This document shows positions 43,175-50,963 of a stretch of DNA of 64,000 bases, piece after piece (position 1 is the first letter of the stretch; each line of letters starts with the position of its first letter). The notes beneath the pieces are model-generated. The model had not been told where the DNA came from and searched no databases. It saw nothing but the letters and a program-made list of their open reading frames with translations. A program made the translations under genes and the position numbers. The DNA lies in NCBI GenBank assembly GCA_965248905.1, contig CBDFKS010000007.1, positions 620,001-684,000 of the forward strand, read 5' to 3'. The DNA is from CBDFKS01 sp965248905 (lineage in GTDB: Bacteria; Chloroflexota; Dehalococcoidia; Lucifugimonadales; JAGWBF01).

Positions 43175-44629
43175 CAAACACGGATTAGATGCCTCCGGGC
43201 TTTCATCAGTAGCCGGAGGCAATTCTTTTTCGTTGACCAGGAGCACTCCGCTGCCCTCTCGGGTTGTAGCTACTTCAAACAGGGGCATGAAGGCGGGTTT
43301 AGGGCGGATGGCCACTACCCGATTCTCCTCTACCGTGTCAACGTAGACGGCATCCAAGATGGAGAGCCAGAGCTTTCGTCGTTCCGTCAGGTTGGCCTGC
43401 TCCCATAGGGAAAGTAGATGCTCCAGGAGCTTTCCGGCCTCTCTAGCAGCATCGACCCCAGGAACCACCAGAGATACTAGCTGATCCTCGAGCCGGCGCT
43501 TTTCTCTCAAGTAGTCATCCCTCGTTCTTAAGCCGTCCAGGTATACTTCGCTGAGTCGCTGTAGCCTCTGCTGCACCTTCTTCCGCTCTTCCTGGACTTT
43601 CTTGACCTCATCGGTCAGGTGGACTTGGGCCAGCACTCTGTCCATCCATTTTTCAGGAAGGACTATAGCCCCGATAATCTTTCCAATCTGGTCATCAGGA
43701 ACGTGGCAGGGTATAAAACCACTTCGGCCAACACAGTAGCCGGCACTCCTAGCGCCGTACTGCTCCCTATAGTACCTATGCCCGTTTACGTAGGTCTGGG
43801 CCCACATTGGCATCATGCAGTGGGCGCATCGGATTAGACCTTTGAGAAGGTATTCTCGTGCTGGCCTTTGGTCCAAGGTCTCACTTCGTCCCGAGTTCCT
43901 CTTGAAATTCGACTGCACCAGGTTGAACAGGTCTTCGCTCACTATCGGTTCGTGGGCACCCGGCAGTAGCTGGTCTCTATGTTTGACCTTGCCCATGTAG
44001 AAGGGATTGTGAATGATTCCTCTGACCGACGCTATGGTGAAGAGCCTTGGGCCACCACTCAGGTTCCTCTGGGCATCAGGAAGGTGGTGCATGTTGCGGG
44101 TCCGAAACCCCTTCCCGTTGAGCCATATGGCCATCTGAGACAGAGTAGTCATTCCTGAAGAATATTGCTGGAATACCTCAGCTACAGCTTGGGCCTCCTC
44201 CTCCACCAGGTGCACTTCCCCAGAGTGTTCGGGATCGCACTGTTTACGGTCTTGGCGCTCAGGAGGCCTGCAGGACTCATAGCCAAAGGGCAGGTTCCCA
44301 AGGTGATTTCCTTGATAGGCTCTCTCACTGATCCCCTTCTTCACGTGAGTCCCCAGCATGTCGCTAAAGAACTCTCCGAAGCTGCCCAACGTCCTCGCTA
44401 CCAACCTTCCCTCTGGAGTAGACCAGTCCAGTTTCTCGGTAATCGACACCAGGCCAACGCCGTATTGACTTAACGTAGACACGGAATCCAGCATTACCTT
44501 CAGATTTCTAGCCCACCGGTCCAGAGTATGAACCACTACTACATCGAAAGCCCCTTTACCAGCAGTGCCTCTGATGTTCGGATTGCTGTCCTCGCCTGAT
44601 TTAACTTCAGTCATAATCCGGTGCAACAC
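43124..44629 (-). CDS. Serine recombinase, N-terminally truncated
   Basis: This 501-residue protein is a large serine recombinase. Residues 20-110 include FDVVVVHTLDRWARNLKV, DWSTPEGRLVARTLGSFGEF; then the recombinase domain (IWLNGKGFRTRN, VRGIIHNPFYMGKV), a zinc ribbon (CAHCMMPMW), and a coiled coil. The catalytic N terminus with the nucleophile serine (about 60 residues, usually YxRVS...Q) is missing: the frame upstream hits a TAG at 44703-44705. Its C-terminal 17 codons are antisense to the tmRNA 3' end. It probably marks integration at ssrA and may now be inactive. Confidence 0.85.
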   Translation of the reverse strand: MLHRIMTEVKSGEDSNPNIRGTAGKGAFDVVVVHTLDRWARNLKVMLDSVSTLSQYGVGLVSITEKLDWSTPEGRLVARTLGSFGEFFSDMLGTHVKKGISERAYQGNHLGNLPFGYESCRPPERQDRKQCDPEHSGEVHLVEEEAQAVAEVFQQYSSGMTTLSQMAIWLNGKGFRTRNMHHLPDAQRNLSGGPRLFTIASVRGIIHNPFYMGKVKHRDQLLPGAHEPIVSEDLFNLVQSNFKRNSGRSETLDQRPAREYLLKGLIRCAHCMMPMWAQTYVNGHRYYREQYGARSAGYCVGRSGFIPCHVPDDQIGKIIGAIVLPEKWMDRVLAQVHLTDEVKKVQEERKKVQQRLQRLSEVYLDGLRTRDDYLREKRRLEDQLVSLVVPGVDAAREAGKLLEHLLSLWEQANLTERRKLWLSILDAVYVDTVEENRVVAIRPKPAFMPLFEVATTREGSGVLLVNEKELPPATDESPEASNPCLWWRRGRVELPVQRIPR

Positions 44630-44704
44630 CTGGTGGACTACCCCAAGTTGAGCTGAGGTTAGCTGAAACTGGATATGTTTCAGCCGCGCCGCGCGGGCCT
44701 GCTC

Positions 44705-44923
44705 CTACGCCTGGAGATATCCGGCCATGGTTTCCTGTCCCATGGAGACTAGTGAATTCAAGCTTTCCGCGCTTTCGGGTAAGATGCTGAGCAAATCCTC
44801 TTGGGTGACTGTCTCCAGCACCTGTCTCAGCAGCTGGGCCCGCAACCCAAGGTCATCCTCACCCCGCAGGTGGTTCAGAGCCTGGGCCAGCAACCTCGCT
44901 TGCTCATCATCCAGTTCGACCAC
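44705..44923 (-). CDS. Small protein upstream of the recombinase, unknown
   Basis: This 72-residue acidic and helical protein begins VELDDEQARLLAQALNHLRG. It ends in a TAG, and the same frame continues beyond it into the recombinase frame. It has no match I recognise. It could be a genuine small gene of the element. It partly overlaps the start region of an unknown gene on the other strand, and only one of them may be real there. Confidence 0.45.
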   Translation of the reverse strand: MVELDDEQARLLAQALNHLRGEDDLGLRAQLLRQVLETVTQEDLLSILPESAESLNSLVSMGQETMAGYLQA

Positions 44924-45367
44924 AACGCATGGTGCGCGTTCGAAGGAGAGGAGGCACCAGGCCCCAACAAAATAATATTAACCGGGGCTTCTGAAGAATT
45001 CTCGCTTACACTTTGGGATGCCATCGTTGGAGATGACTTGTTATTCGGGATGGATGATCGCTACGGGATCACTTCCCCACCCTGGGTAACCCAGGGTCAA
45101 CACCTCCTTTACTACGACGACGAGCAATTGGCTTCAGGTGCCTTGCCGTGGCTCGAACAACTTAAGACGCTCCACAAGGAGTTCTACGAGGAGTTGCATG
45201 ACCGATTGAGTAAGTTTTTGTCTGGGCCTAATAGCCTTTTAACCCAAGCTCAGTCCATAGCCGAGATAGCGCAATGGGTGAGACGCTCACTCGAAATTGT
45301 CGCCAGTGGAGGCTTACTCTTCGACCTCGGTCAGTGCGATGTCTGTGTGGCACTGGCTGATTCATAG
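44900..45367 (+). CDS. Hypothetical protein, unknown
   Basis: The region encodes IIQFDHNAWCAFEGEEAPGP at its start and runs to LGQCDVCVALADS. The earliest part lies opposite the small gene at 44705-44923, so I place the start at the TTG at 44900. A longer version begins at 44801. The sequence looks coding (ASEEFSLTLWDAIVGDDLLF) but resembles no family I know. It sits in the island-like segment after the recombinase. Confidence 0.42.
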   Translation: MLIIQFDHNAWCAFEGEEAPGPNKIILTGASEEFSLTLWDAIVGDDLLFGMDDRYGITSPPWVTQGQHLLYYDDEQLASGALPWLEQLKTLHKEFYEELHDRLSKFLSGPNSLLTQAQSIAEIAQWVRRSLEIVASGGLLFDLGQCDVCVALADS

Positions 45368-45420
45368 GTTATGAACTGGTAGGTTTGGATGCTGGCTGTC
45401 TACCCCTTGGGGGAGCCCTC

Positions 45421-45957
45421 TTAGATCTCAATGTTGCCGGATACCGTGTCCCTTATTAACGCAGCTTCTGCCAACAGTTCCTGCAATCGGCGTTGTGCTG
45501 AGCGGTATCCTTCATCACCGAGCCGGACATCTGAATCGGCCCTGTCAATAGCCTGCCCATGCCATACCTGTCTGTGGTGGATATCCAGGTGGTACAGCAG
45601 TTGGCCCATCAGGAGGGTCACTTCATTAAGGCTGCTGACTAGGAATTCAAGGGGGCCTATTCGGCTGATTTGCTCCTCGGCTATGTCCGACTTCACTTCC
45701 GATCGTTGTACCTCATTGGATATCCCTCTCGTCTTCTCCTTGAGTGTCTCTATCTCATCTCCCGCCAAAGAGGTCGCATCAGAGTTCTGGAGGGACTCTC
45801 CTTCCGACCAGTGCCGTAACAAGAATTCCCACGAGTCCTCAGTCTCCTCGTCTGGTGCACTAGCTGGGATCGGGGCCTGGCCGACTTTAGCGACGCCATT
45901 TCCCGATCTCCGAAACTGCCTTTGCACCTTGTACACACTGCCAGGAGCGTATCCCAT
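45421..45957 (-). CDS. Hypothetical helix-turn-helix protein with coiled-coil region
   Basis: This 178-residue protein starts MGYAPGSVYKVQRQFRRSGN, which looks like the recognition helix part of a helix-turn-helix. The same frame upstream reads QIRDQLSTGKSSRKVID, which would complete that domain, but a TAG directly after an ATG (46006-46014) cuts it off. The rest is helical (LKEKTRGISNEVQRSEVKSD). The family is unknown. It may be a nonsense-mutated gene now translated from the internal ATG. Confidence 0.5.
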   Translation of the reverse strand: MGYAPGSVYKVQRQFRRSGNGVAKVGQAPIPASAPDEETEDSWEFLLRHWSEGESLQNSDATSLAGDEIETLKEKTRGISNEVQRSEVKSDIAEEQISRIGPLEFLVSSLNEVTLLMGQLLYHLDIHHRQVWHGQAIDRADSDVRLGDEGYRSAQRRLQELLAEAALIRDTVSGNIEI

Positions 45958-46067
45958 GTCGATTACCTTTCGGCTGGACTTCCCCGTTGACAGTTGATCT
46001 CGAATCTGCTACATGATCCCTTTACCGTCTAATTGCATTGGTCCGGTGTTCACTTACGCTCCCCCCT

Positions 46068-46315
46068 GTACACTGTTGGATGAATGTCCTTGCGTACAGC
46101 GTTCCATGTGGTCATTCATAAGTCAACACTCCGTTACAGGGAAACGCTGTTACTGTTCTCGATCATATAGAGTACAGATATCTATATAGATATATATTCT
46201 GGCTACCATCGGGTGAGTACACCTGCTCATATTGTTATAAGAGAGTACAGTGTGCTATCGAGCGGTGTACCCCGAAAGTCGAGACTACTAACGACTACAG
46301 TCCGCCATCGGTACA
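46068..46315. repeat. Cluster of GTACA repeats in a gene-free stretch
   Basis: GTACA occurs at 46068, 46094, 46172, 46217, 46245 and 46311, with GTACC at 46267, in about 250 bases. A short A+T-rich palindrome (gatatctatatagatatat, 46177-46195) lies in the middle. The whole gene-free stretch 45958-46670 otherwise shows no open frame of note. It may be a binding region for a repeated protein contact. Confidence 0.5.
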
Positions 46316-46452
46316 GTTTTTCATCGAGTCCCCTTTGTGTCCCACAAAGTCCCGTTCGGGTTATGCTCACCCCAAGCCTAGATTTCTATGTACTATGAAC
46401 CTGTCTACTCCGTCAGTTGAATAGGTAAAGTGGCCAAGACTGCTAGTTACCT

Positions 46453-46474
46453 GGAGACAAGAGAGGGTCGAACT
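46453..46474 (-). other. Inverted near-copy of the tmRNA 3' end
   Basis: The 22 bases at 46453-46474 match the minus strand of the tmRNA 3' end (43149-43170) with 20 identities. The T-loop core is kept (GAGGGTCGAACT). It lies in reverse orientation to the tmRNA. It is probably a remnant attachment site of the recombinase element. Confidence 0.5.
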
Positions 46475-46670
46475 ACACCCGAAACGAGGCCTGGCGGTGC
46501 TGTTGGTAACGAATTTGAGGGCCTTTACCGCCCGGCTGCTGGTCGCCTTTCCCAGCTATCATTCTTATGAGCGTAAACATAGGATTTGCCCCAAGGGCTG
46601 CATGGATCAGCTCGAATCCAGGACGGTAGCTCATACCGTACAAAAGCCAGAACCTAACCCACCTTCGAAT

Positions 46671-48245
46671 CTAGAGTAGCTTCGCGAACTGCAAGAACCC
46701 GCGTGCCCCAAGGCGATTGACGAGCGCCTTCGCGGCGTGGGACGCTTCCTCATCGCCGCTCAGCAGTGTGGCTCTAAGGATTGCTTCCACGCTTGACGCC
46801 GAGTGGTGGATCTGCCAATCTTACTTAGCACCATCGACCATGAAGCCGAGGCACCGCATCGTCTCTGATGGGGACTCGGTTGCCAACAACGCCAGGCGTT
46901 CTACTACTAGGTGGTCGATTGCAGCTTGGCCGGCAATTTTGAGCGTGGCTTCCAGTTGACCGAGCCCCCAGGAATCTCCCAACTCACCTGAGTTGAACGT
47001 CCAGCCAAAAGCCGCCATCTCCGCCTGGTAATCGTCTTGTGGTCCGCCACGAGCCTTCTCTATCCGCCATTCCCATAACTCCTTCAAGCGCGCAATAACA
47101 TCGGCTGCAAGAGGCTCGTCGCCTGCCCTAAGGTCCTGTCCTATGCTGGCGAGCACATCAGCTCGCAGTCCGTCCGAGGCGATTTCAAAGAACCGCACCA
47201 ACATCGGATCGTCCAAAGCCAACCGACCGTGCCAATAGAAGATCATCAAATGGGTGCCGAGTTGTTCGTCGGGTTTCCTTCGCACCTCCAGGTTTGGGAA
47301 CCCCAGCAGCTCGATCGACCGCGCGTATTCGTCTCGAATCAGGTCCAGCAGGGACAGGTTGAGCCGGGCGTAGCACAAGTATCCTTCCCAGGTTGCTTGC
47401 CTGGACCTAACCTTTGTCTCACCCTTCGGAAAGAGCTGTCCCAGGTTGTCCTTGACCCAGCCCGGGTCCAGGCCGTGAAGAGTTGGAAGCTTAACTCCAT
47501 AGACGCTACGCACCGCGAGGGACGATTCGACCTCGGGATCAAGGTGACGCTCAAGCGCCTCCCTCAACTCCTGCGCCTCGTCCAAAGTGAAGACGCGGTC
47601 ATGTTCACCCTTAGATTTCGTACGTTTGTAGATCCAGACTCCATAGCAGATTGCGGCTTCCATCGCTCGCCCACGCGTCATATTGATTGCTTGTTCATAG
47701 AGGCTAAACGCCGATCCGACGGATGATGGCTCTGAGTCCTCAATCAAGTCAACCAGCAACTCCCACACACGGAGCCTGAACTCGAACGGAATTTCCGATC
47801 CCTTCGGATCCAGTCCGCTTTGGAGTAAGTCCGTGACTTCGCGGCGTGCTGAGACGGCATCAAGTCCAGACAGGGTTCCTGCCTCGGACATGACTCGTTG
47901 GCACAGGTCGAGAACCGGACTCCAGTCGAATCCGCGACCGGCTTCGGCTGCGTCTCGGAATCCGTGTACGAGGCCACCCTTGTACACGAGACCGACGTCA
48001 TCGAGAGATTGGATATCAGTGGCGAAGCGGACAGGGTCTGCCGCGACGACCTGTGTGAGTTGGCGTGCCAGGTCATCCGCAGAAGGCTGGTCAAATCCGT
48101 TTCCGGGCTCAAAGTCACCTAGGAGTTCAACTATCTCGTGGATCGGCATCACACGCAGACTTTCTACCTCCACCGCCTCCGGGCGACCCACCCATGCAGA
48201 AACAAGACGTCCCTGCATAGACGTTCGGTCACACGAGATAACCAA
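46671..48245 (-). pseudogene. Large hypothetical gene with an in-frame stop near its end
   Basis: From 48245 the frame encodes 474 residues of helical protein (LVSAWVGRPEAVEVESLRVM, FDWSPVLDLCQRVMSEAG, LEVRRKPDEQLGTHLMIFYW) and stops with TAA at 46821. The same frame then continues for 49 further codons of clear coding character (SASSVEAILRATLLSGDEEA, LVNRLGARGFLQFAKLL) to a TAG at 46671. The original gene therefore probably ran to 46671. The N terminus starts abruptly and may also be truncated. I do not recognise the family. Confidence 0.6.
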
Positions 48246-48272
48246 GGATGAGGCCTAAGCAATCAGCAAACA

Positions 48273-49106
48273 TCATATTTTTACGAATTTCTGAATGTTC
48301 TGGTCCATCACGTTGGCCACGTAAATGTCTCCTCTGGAGTCGGTGCACAGGTTGTGGCCATTGCCGAAGGTGCGTCCCCGGGCCAGAAGTTCTCCCTCCA
48401 AGTTGAGGATACTGACGCGTGGAACCTGGTCGGTGACGTAAGCATTCTGGTCGGTGTGAATGTGCAGTCCCATTGGCCCGGCGAAATCTGTCCATTGGGT
48501 GATGTAATCGCCTTCGCTACTGAATACCTGTATTCGGTTGTTCTCCCGATCGGCCACAAACACCCGGCCATCCTGGGACACATCCAGACTGTGGGGGACA
48601 CGAAACTGGCCAGGCCCACTCCCCGGACTGCCAAAGGAAGAGATGTATCCCCCGTCCGCGGAGAACCTGTGTACGCTGGAGTTAGCATAGCCATCGGATA
48701 TGTAGAGCTCTCCCGAGGCCGAGACCGCCACATCCGTGGGGTGATTGAACGGCGCCTGTGCCGCCGCCTGATATCGGGTGCCCAAAGCTATCAACAGTTC
48801 ACCTTCCACAGTGTACTTTAATACCTGCTGGGCATCTCGCTCCACGAGATATATCTCGTCGTTGGGGCTGATGCAAATGAGATGGGCATCGTTGACATCC
48901 TGAGCACGTCGGGGCCACGCGATCAAGAAGTTGCCGTCTCGGCTGAAAACCTGCACACGGGGGCCCTGTTGCTGGTACACGTAGACCCTATCTTGGGAGT
49001 CAACGGCCACCGCACTGGGCCTGTCGAACCGCTGTCCGGTGGGAAGCTTGGCCCACCCTTCTTGGTACTCGTAGACGTATTGCTCCGTGCCTATCGTTAC
49101 CGCCAT
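48273..49106 (-). CDS. NHL-repeat (six-bladed beta-propeller) protein
   Basis: This 277-residue protein has six NHL blades, such as FDRPSAVAVDSQDRVYVYQQ, FNHPTDVAVSASGELYISDG and FRVPHSLDVSQDGRVFVADR. It has no signal peptide, so it is probably cytoplasmic. The ATG at 49106 follows AGGAGGTGAT, a near-perfect ribosome binding site. It ends the hyuA-hyuB operon with a gap of 21 bases. Its role there (binding, or an unrecognised hydrolase) is unclear. Confidence 0.86.
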   Translation of the reverse strand: MAVTIGTEQYVYEYQEGWAKLPTGQRFDRPSAVAVDSQDRVYVYQQQGPRVQVFSRDGNFLIAWPRRAQDVNDAHLICISPNDEIYLVERDAQQVLKYTVEGELLIALGTRYQAAAQAPFNHPTDVAVSASGELYISDGYANSSVHRFSADGGYISSFGSPGSGPGQFRVPHSLDVSQDGRVFVADRENNRIQVFSSEGDYITQWTDFAGPMGLHIHTDQNAYVTDQVPRVSILNLEGELLARGRTFGNGHNLCTDSRGDIYVANVMDQNIQKFVKI

Positions 49107-49127
49107 GGTCGATCACCTCCTGACACC

Positions 49128-50912
49128 TCATTCCTTGCCCAGCCCAGGGCCCCGATCGAAGGTCCACCAGATGGGCCCTCGCTTGTCTTTCATTTCTTGC
49201 CTCAACCGGCTTGAGAGAGCCAGGTCCACCGCCATCTCTTCCTCATCTACTACCACACCATGCAGTTCGCTGGCAGCTTCCACGGAGACTTTTCCGTCAA
49301 GGGCGTCGAGCAGGACATGTTCTGGATCTCGATCAAGGGGATCACCGTAGCCCCCGCCTCCGCCCGTCAGCACGTGTAGCTCGTCCCCCGCCCGCATATA
49401 GATGGACGATTTAGATGGCGAGTCGACAATCTCTCCGCTGCTCTGGACCACCTTTACTCCCCATCGGGCGCCGGGGAGTCCCCCATATAGTCCCCAGGGG
49501 GAAGTATAGTGCCGTTCGGATCGGGAAGAGCCGAAGGCCTCACCACGGGTCAGTTGCACCACCCTCTCTATACCTAGCCCTCCCCTATATTCTCCAGCAC
49601 CACCCGAGTCCTGCCTGTACCGATAACGCATCACCCTAAGGGGGAACTCGGCCTCGGTCGCCTCCACTGGGTTGTTCTTGGTGATACCGAAATGGATGGC
49701 GATGCAATCGATACCGTCCTTGCTAGGACGCGCCCCGCTACCGGGCCAGTTGACCTCCATATAGACCCACGGCTTACCAGTTACGGGGTCCAGTCCTCCC
49801 AGGTTCCAGGCTTGAATCGCGCCGCCTGAGGCTGCGGGCATTTTACCCAGCAGCGCTTTCACCAGGGCACCCATCAAAGCGTCTACGATTCGGTGCATCG
49901 TGTGAGACCGCAGGGATAGAGGTGCTGGCCTGCGAGGGTTGACTACACTCCCTTCGGGTAAGACCAGCTTGATGGGTCGGTAGTAACCTGAGTTATTGGC
50001 CAAAGACGGGTCAACCATCAGACGCATCACATAGGCCACGCATGTGAGGGCATCGGAGGGCATGAGATTGGTCGGCCCTCGCGTCTGGGCGCTGCTGTTC
50101 TCGAAGTTTACTTCCACCTCGGAGCCCTCGACTCGTAGCTTCACCGCAACATTGAAGAGCTTGTCCAATTCGATGCCGTCGTTGTCCATATAATCGGTAA
50201 AAGTGTACTCGCCGTCAGGTATCGCCCCTATCCCTTCGCGCGTTAAAGCCTCTGTCCGGTCCAGCAGCTCACCGAGGTACGTGATCACCGTGTCTTTTCC
50301 GTATTGGTCTAGCACCTCAAGAAATCGTTGTCGTCCGATATGGCAGGCGGCGACTTCCGCCATCAGGTCACCCACAAAACTGTCAGAGGTCCTGACGTTG
50401 TTCTTCAGAAGATTCACTAGAGGCTCGTTGAGCCGCTCCTGTTCGTACAGCTTCATCGGCGGGATGATGATGCCTTCCTGATAGATCTCGGTGGCATCGG
50501 CCACCATGCTACCTGGCGTTTTGCCACCGATGTCCAAATGGTGGAGCACACTGCAAGTAAACGCTACTAGTTCTCCACGGTAGAGTACAGGCATCACAAC
50601 GAACACACATGGTAAGTGAGTGCCCCCCGCGTACGGGTCGTTGTTGATAAAGACATCCCCATCCACCATGGTGTCGGGCGAAAAGCGCTCTATGATGGAC
50701 GCTACGGCGGGGAGCATTTCACCAAAGTGCATGGGGTTACCTACGCATTGGCCGATGAGCTCACCCTTGGCGTCAAAGATGCCCGTGGTCGCATCGGCCC
50801 CCTCTTTAACCTGGACACAATAGGCCGACTTTATCAGGCAGTTCTCCATCTCCTCGGTGATGAATTCCAGCTTATTTCGCAGAACCTCGAGGGTGATGGG
50901 ATCGATAATCAT
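49128..50912 (-). CDS. hyuB: Hydantoinase B/oxoprolinase family protein
   Basis: This 594-residue subunit carries the HyuB patterns: DPITLEVLRNKLEFITEEME, GDVFINNDPYAGGTHLPCVF, and the C-terminal LTGGGGGYGDPLDRDPEHVL. With HyuA it forms an ATP-dependent enzyme that opens 5-oxoproline or N-methylhydantoin rings, or acts as an acetone carboxylase-type subunit. The ATG at 50912 has GAGG upstream at a spacing of eight. It lies 51 bases after hyuA. Confidence 0.92.
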   Translation of the reverse strand: MIIDPITLEVLRNKLEFITEEMENCLIKSAYCVQVKEGADATTGIFDAKGELIGQCVGNPMHFGEMLPAVASIIERFSPDTMVDGDVFINNDPYAGGTHLPCVFVVMPVLYRGELVAFTCSVLHHLDIGGKTPGSMVADATEIYQEGIIIPPMKLYEQERLNEPLVNLLKNNVRTSDSFVGDLMAEVAACHIGRQRFLEVLDQYGKDTVITYLGELLDRTEALTREGIGAIPDGEYTFTDYMDNDGIELDKLFNVAVKLRVEGSEVEVNFENSSAQTRGPTNLMPSDALTCVAYVMRLMVDPSLANNSGYYRPIKLVLPEGSVVNPRRPAPLSLRSHTMHRIVDALMGALVKALLGKMPAASGGAIQAWNLGGLDPVTGKPWVYMEVNWPGSGARPSKDGIDCIAIHFGITKNNPVEATEAEFPLRVMRYRYRQDSGGAGEYRGGLGIERVVQLTRGEAFGSSRSERHYTSPWGLYGGLPGARWGVKVVQSSGEIVDSPSKSSIYMRAGDELHVLTGGGGGYGDPLDRDPEHVLLDALDGKVSVEAASELHGVVVDEEEMAVDLALSSRLRQEMKDKRGPIWWTFDRGPGLGKE

Positions 50913-50963
50913 GTGCACCGCCTCGGCGTCAGGTTTTGGTTCTCCAACATACCTGTAACTAGC

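Noticed and set aside
46431..46569. Short frame on the plus strand ending in NEFEGLYRPAAGRLSQLSFL, which resembles the start of a sigma-70 factor
   Set aside because: The frame stops after 46 codons and nothing of the sigma domain follows; the likeness is too short to support a call.
46497..46679. Short frame of 60 codons before the hypothetical pseudogene
   Set aside because: Composition looks random, no ribosome binding site is seen, and part of it overlaps the coding-like tail on the other strand.
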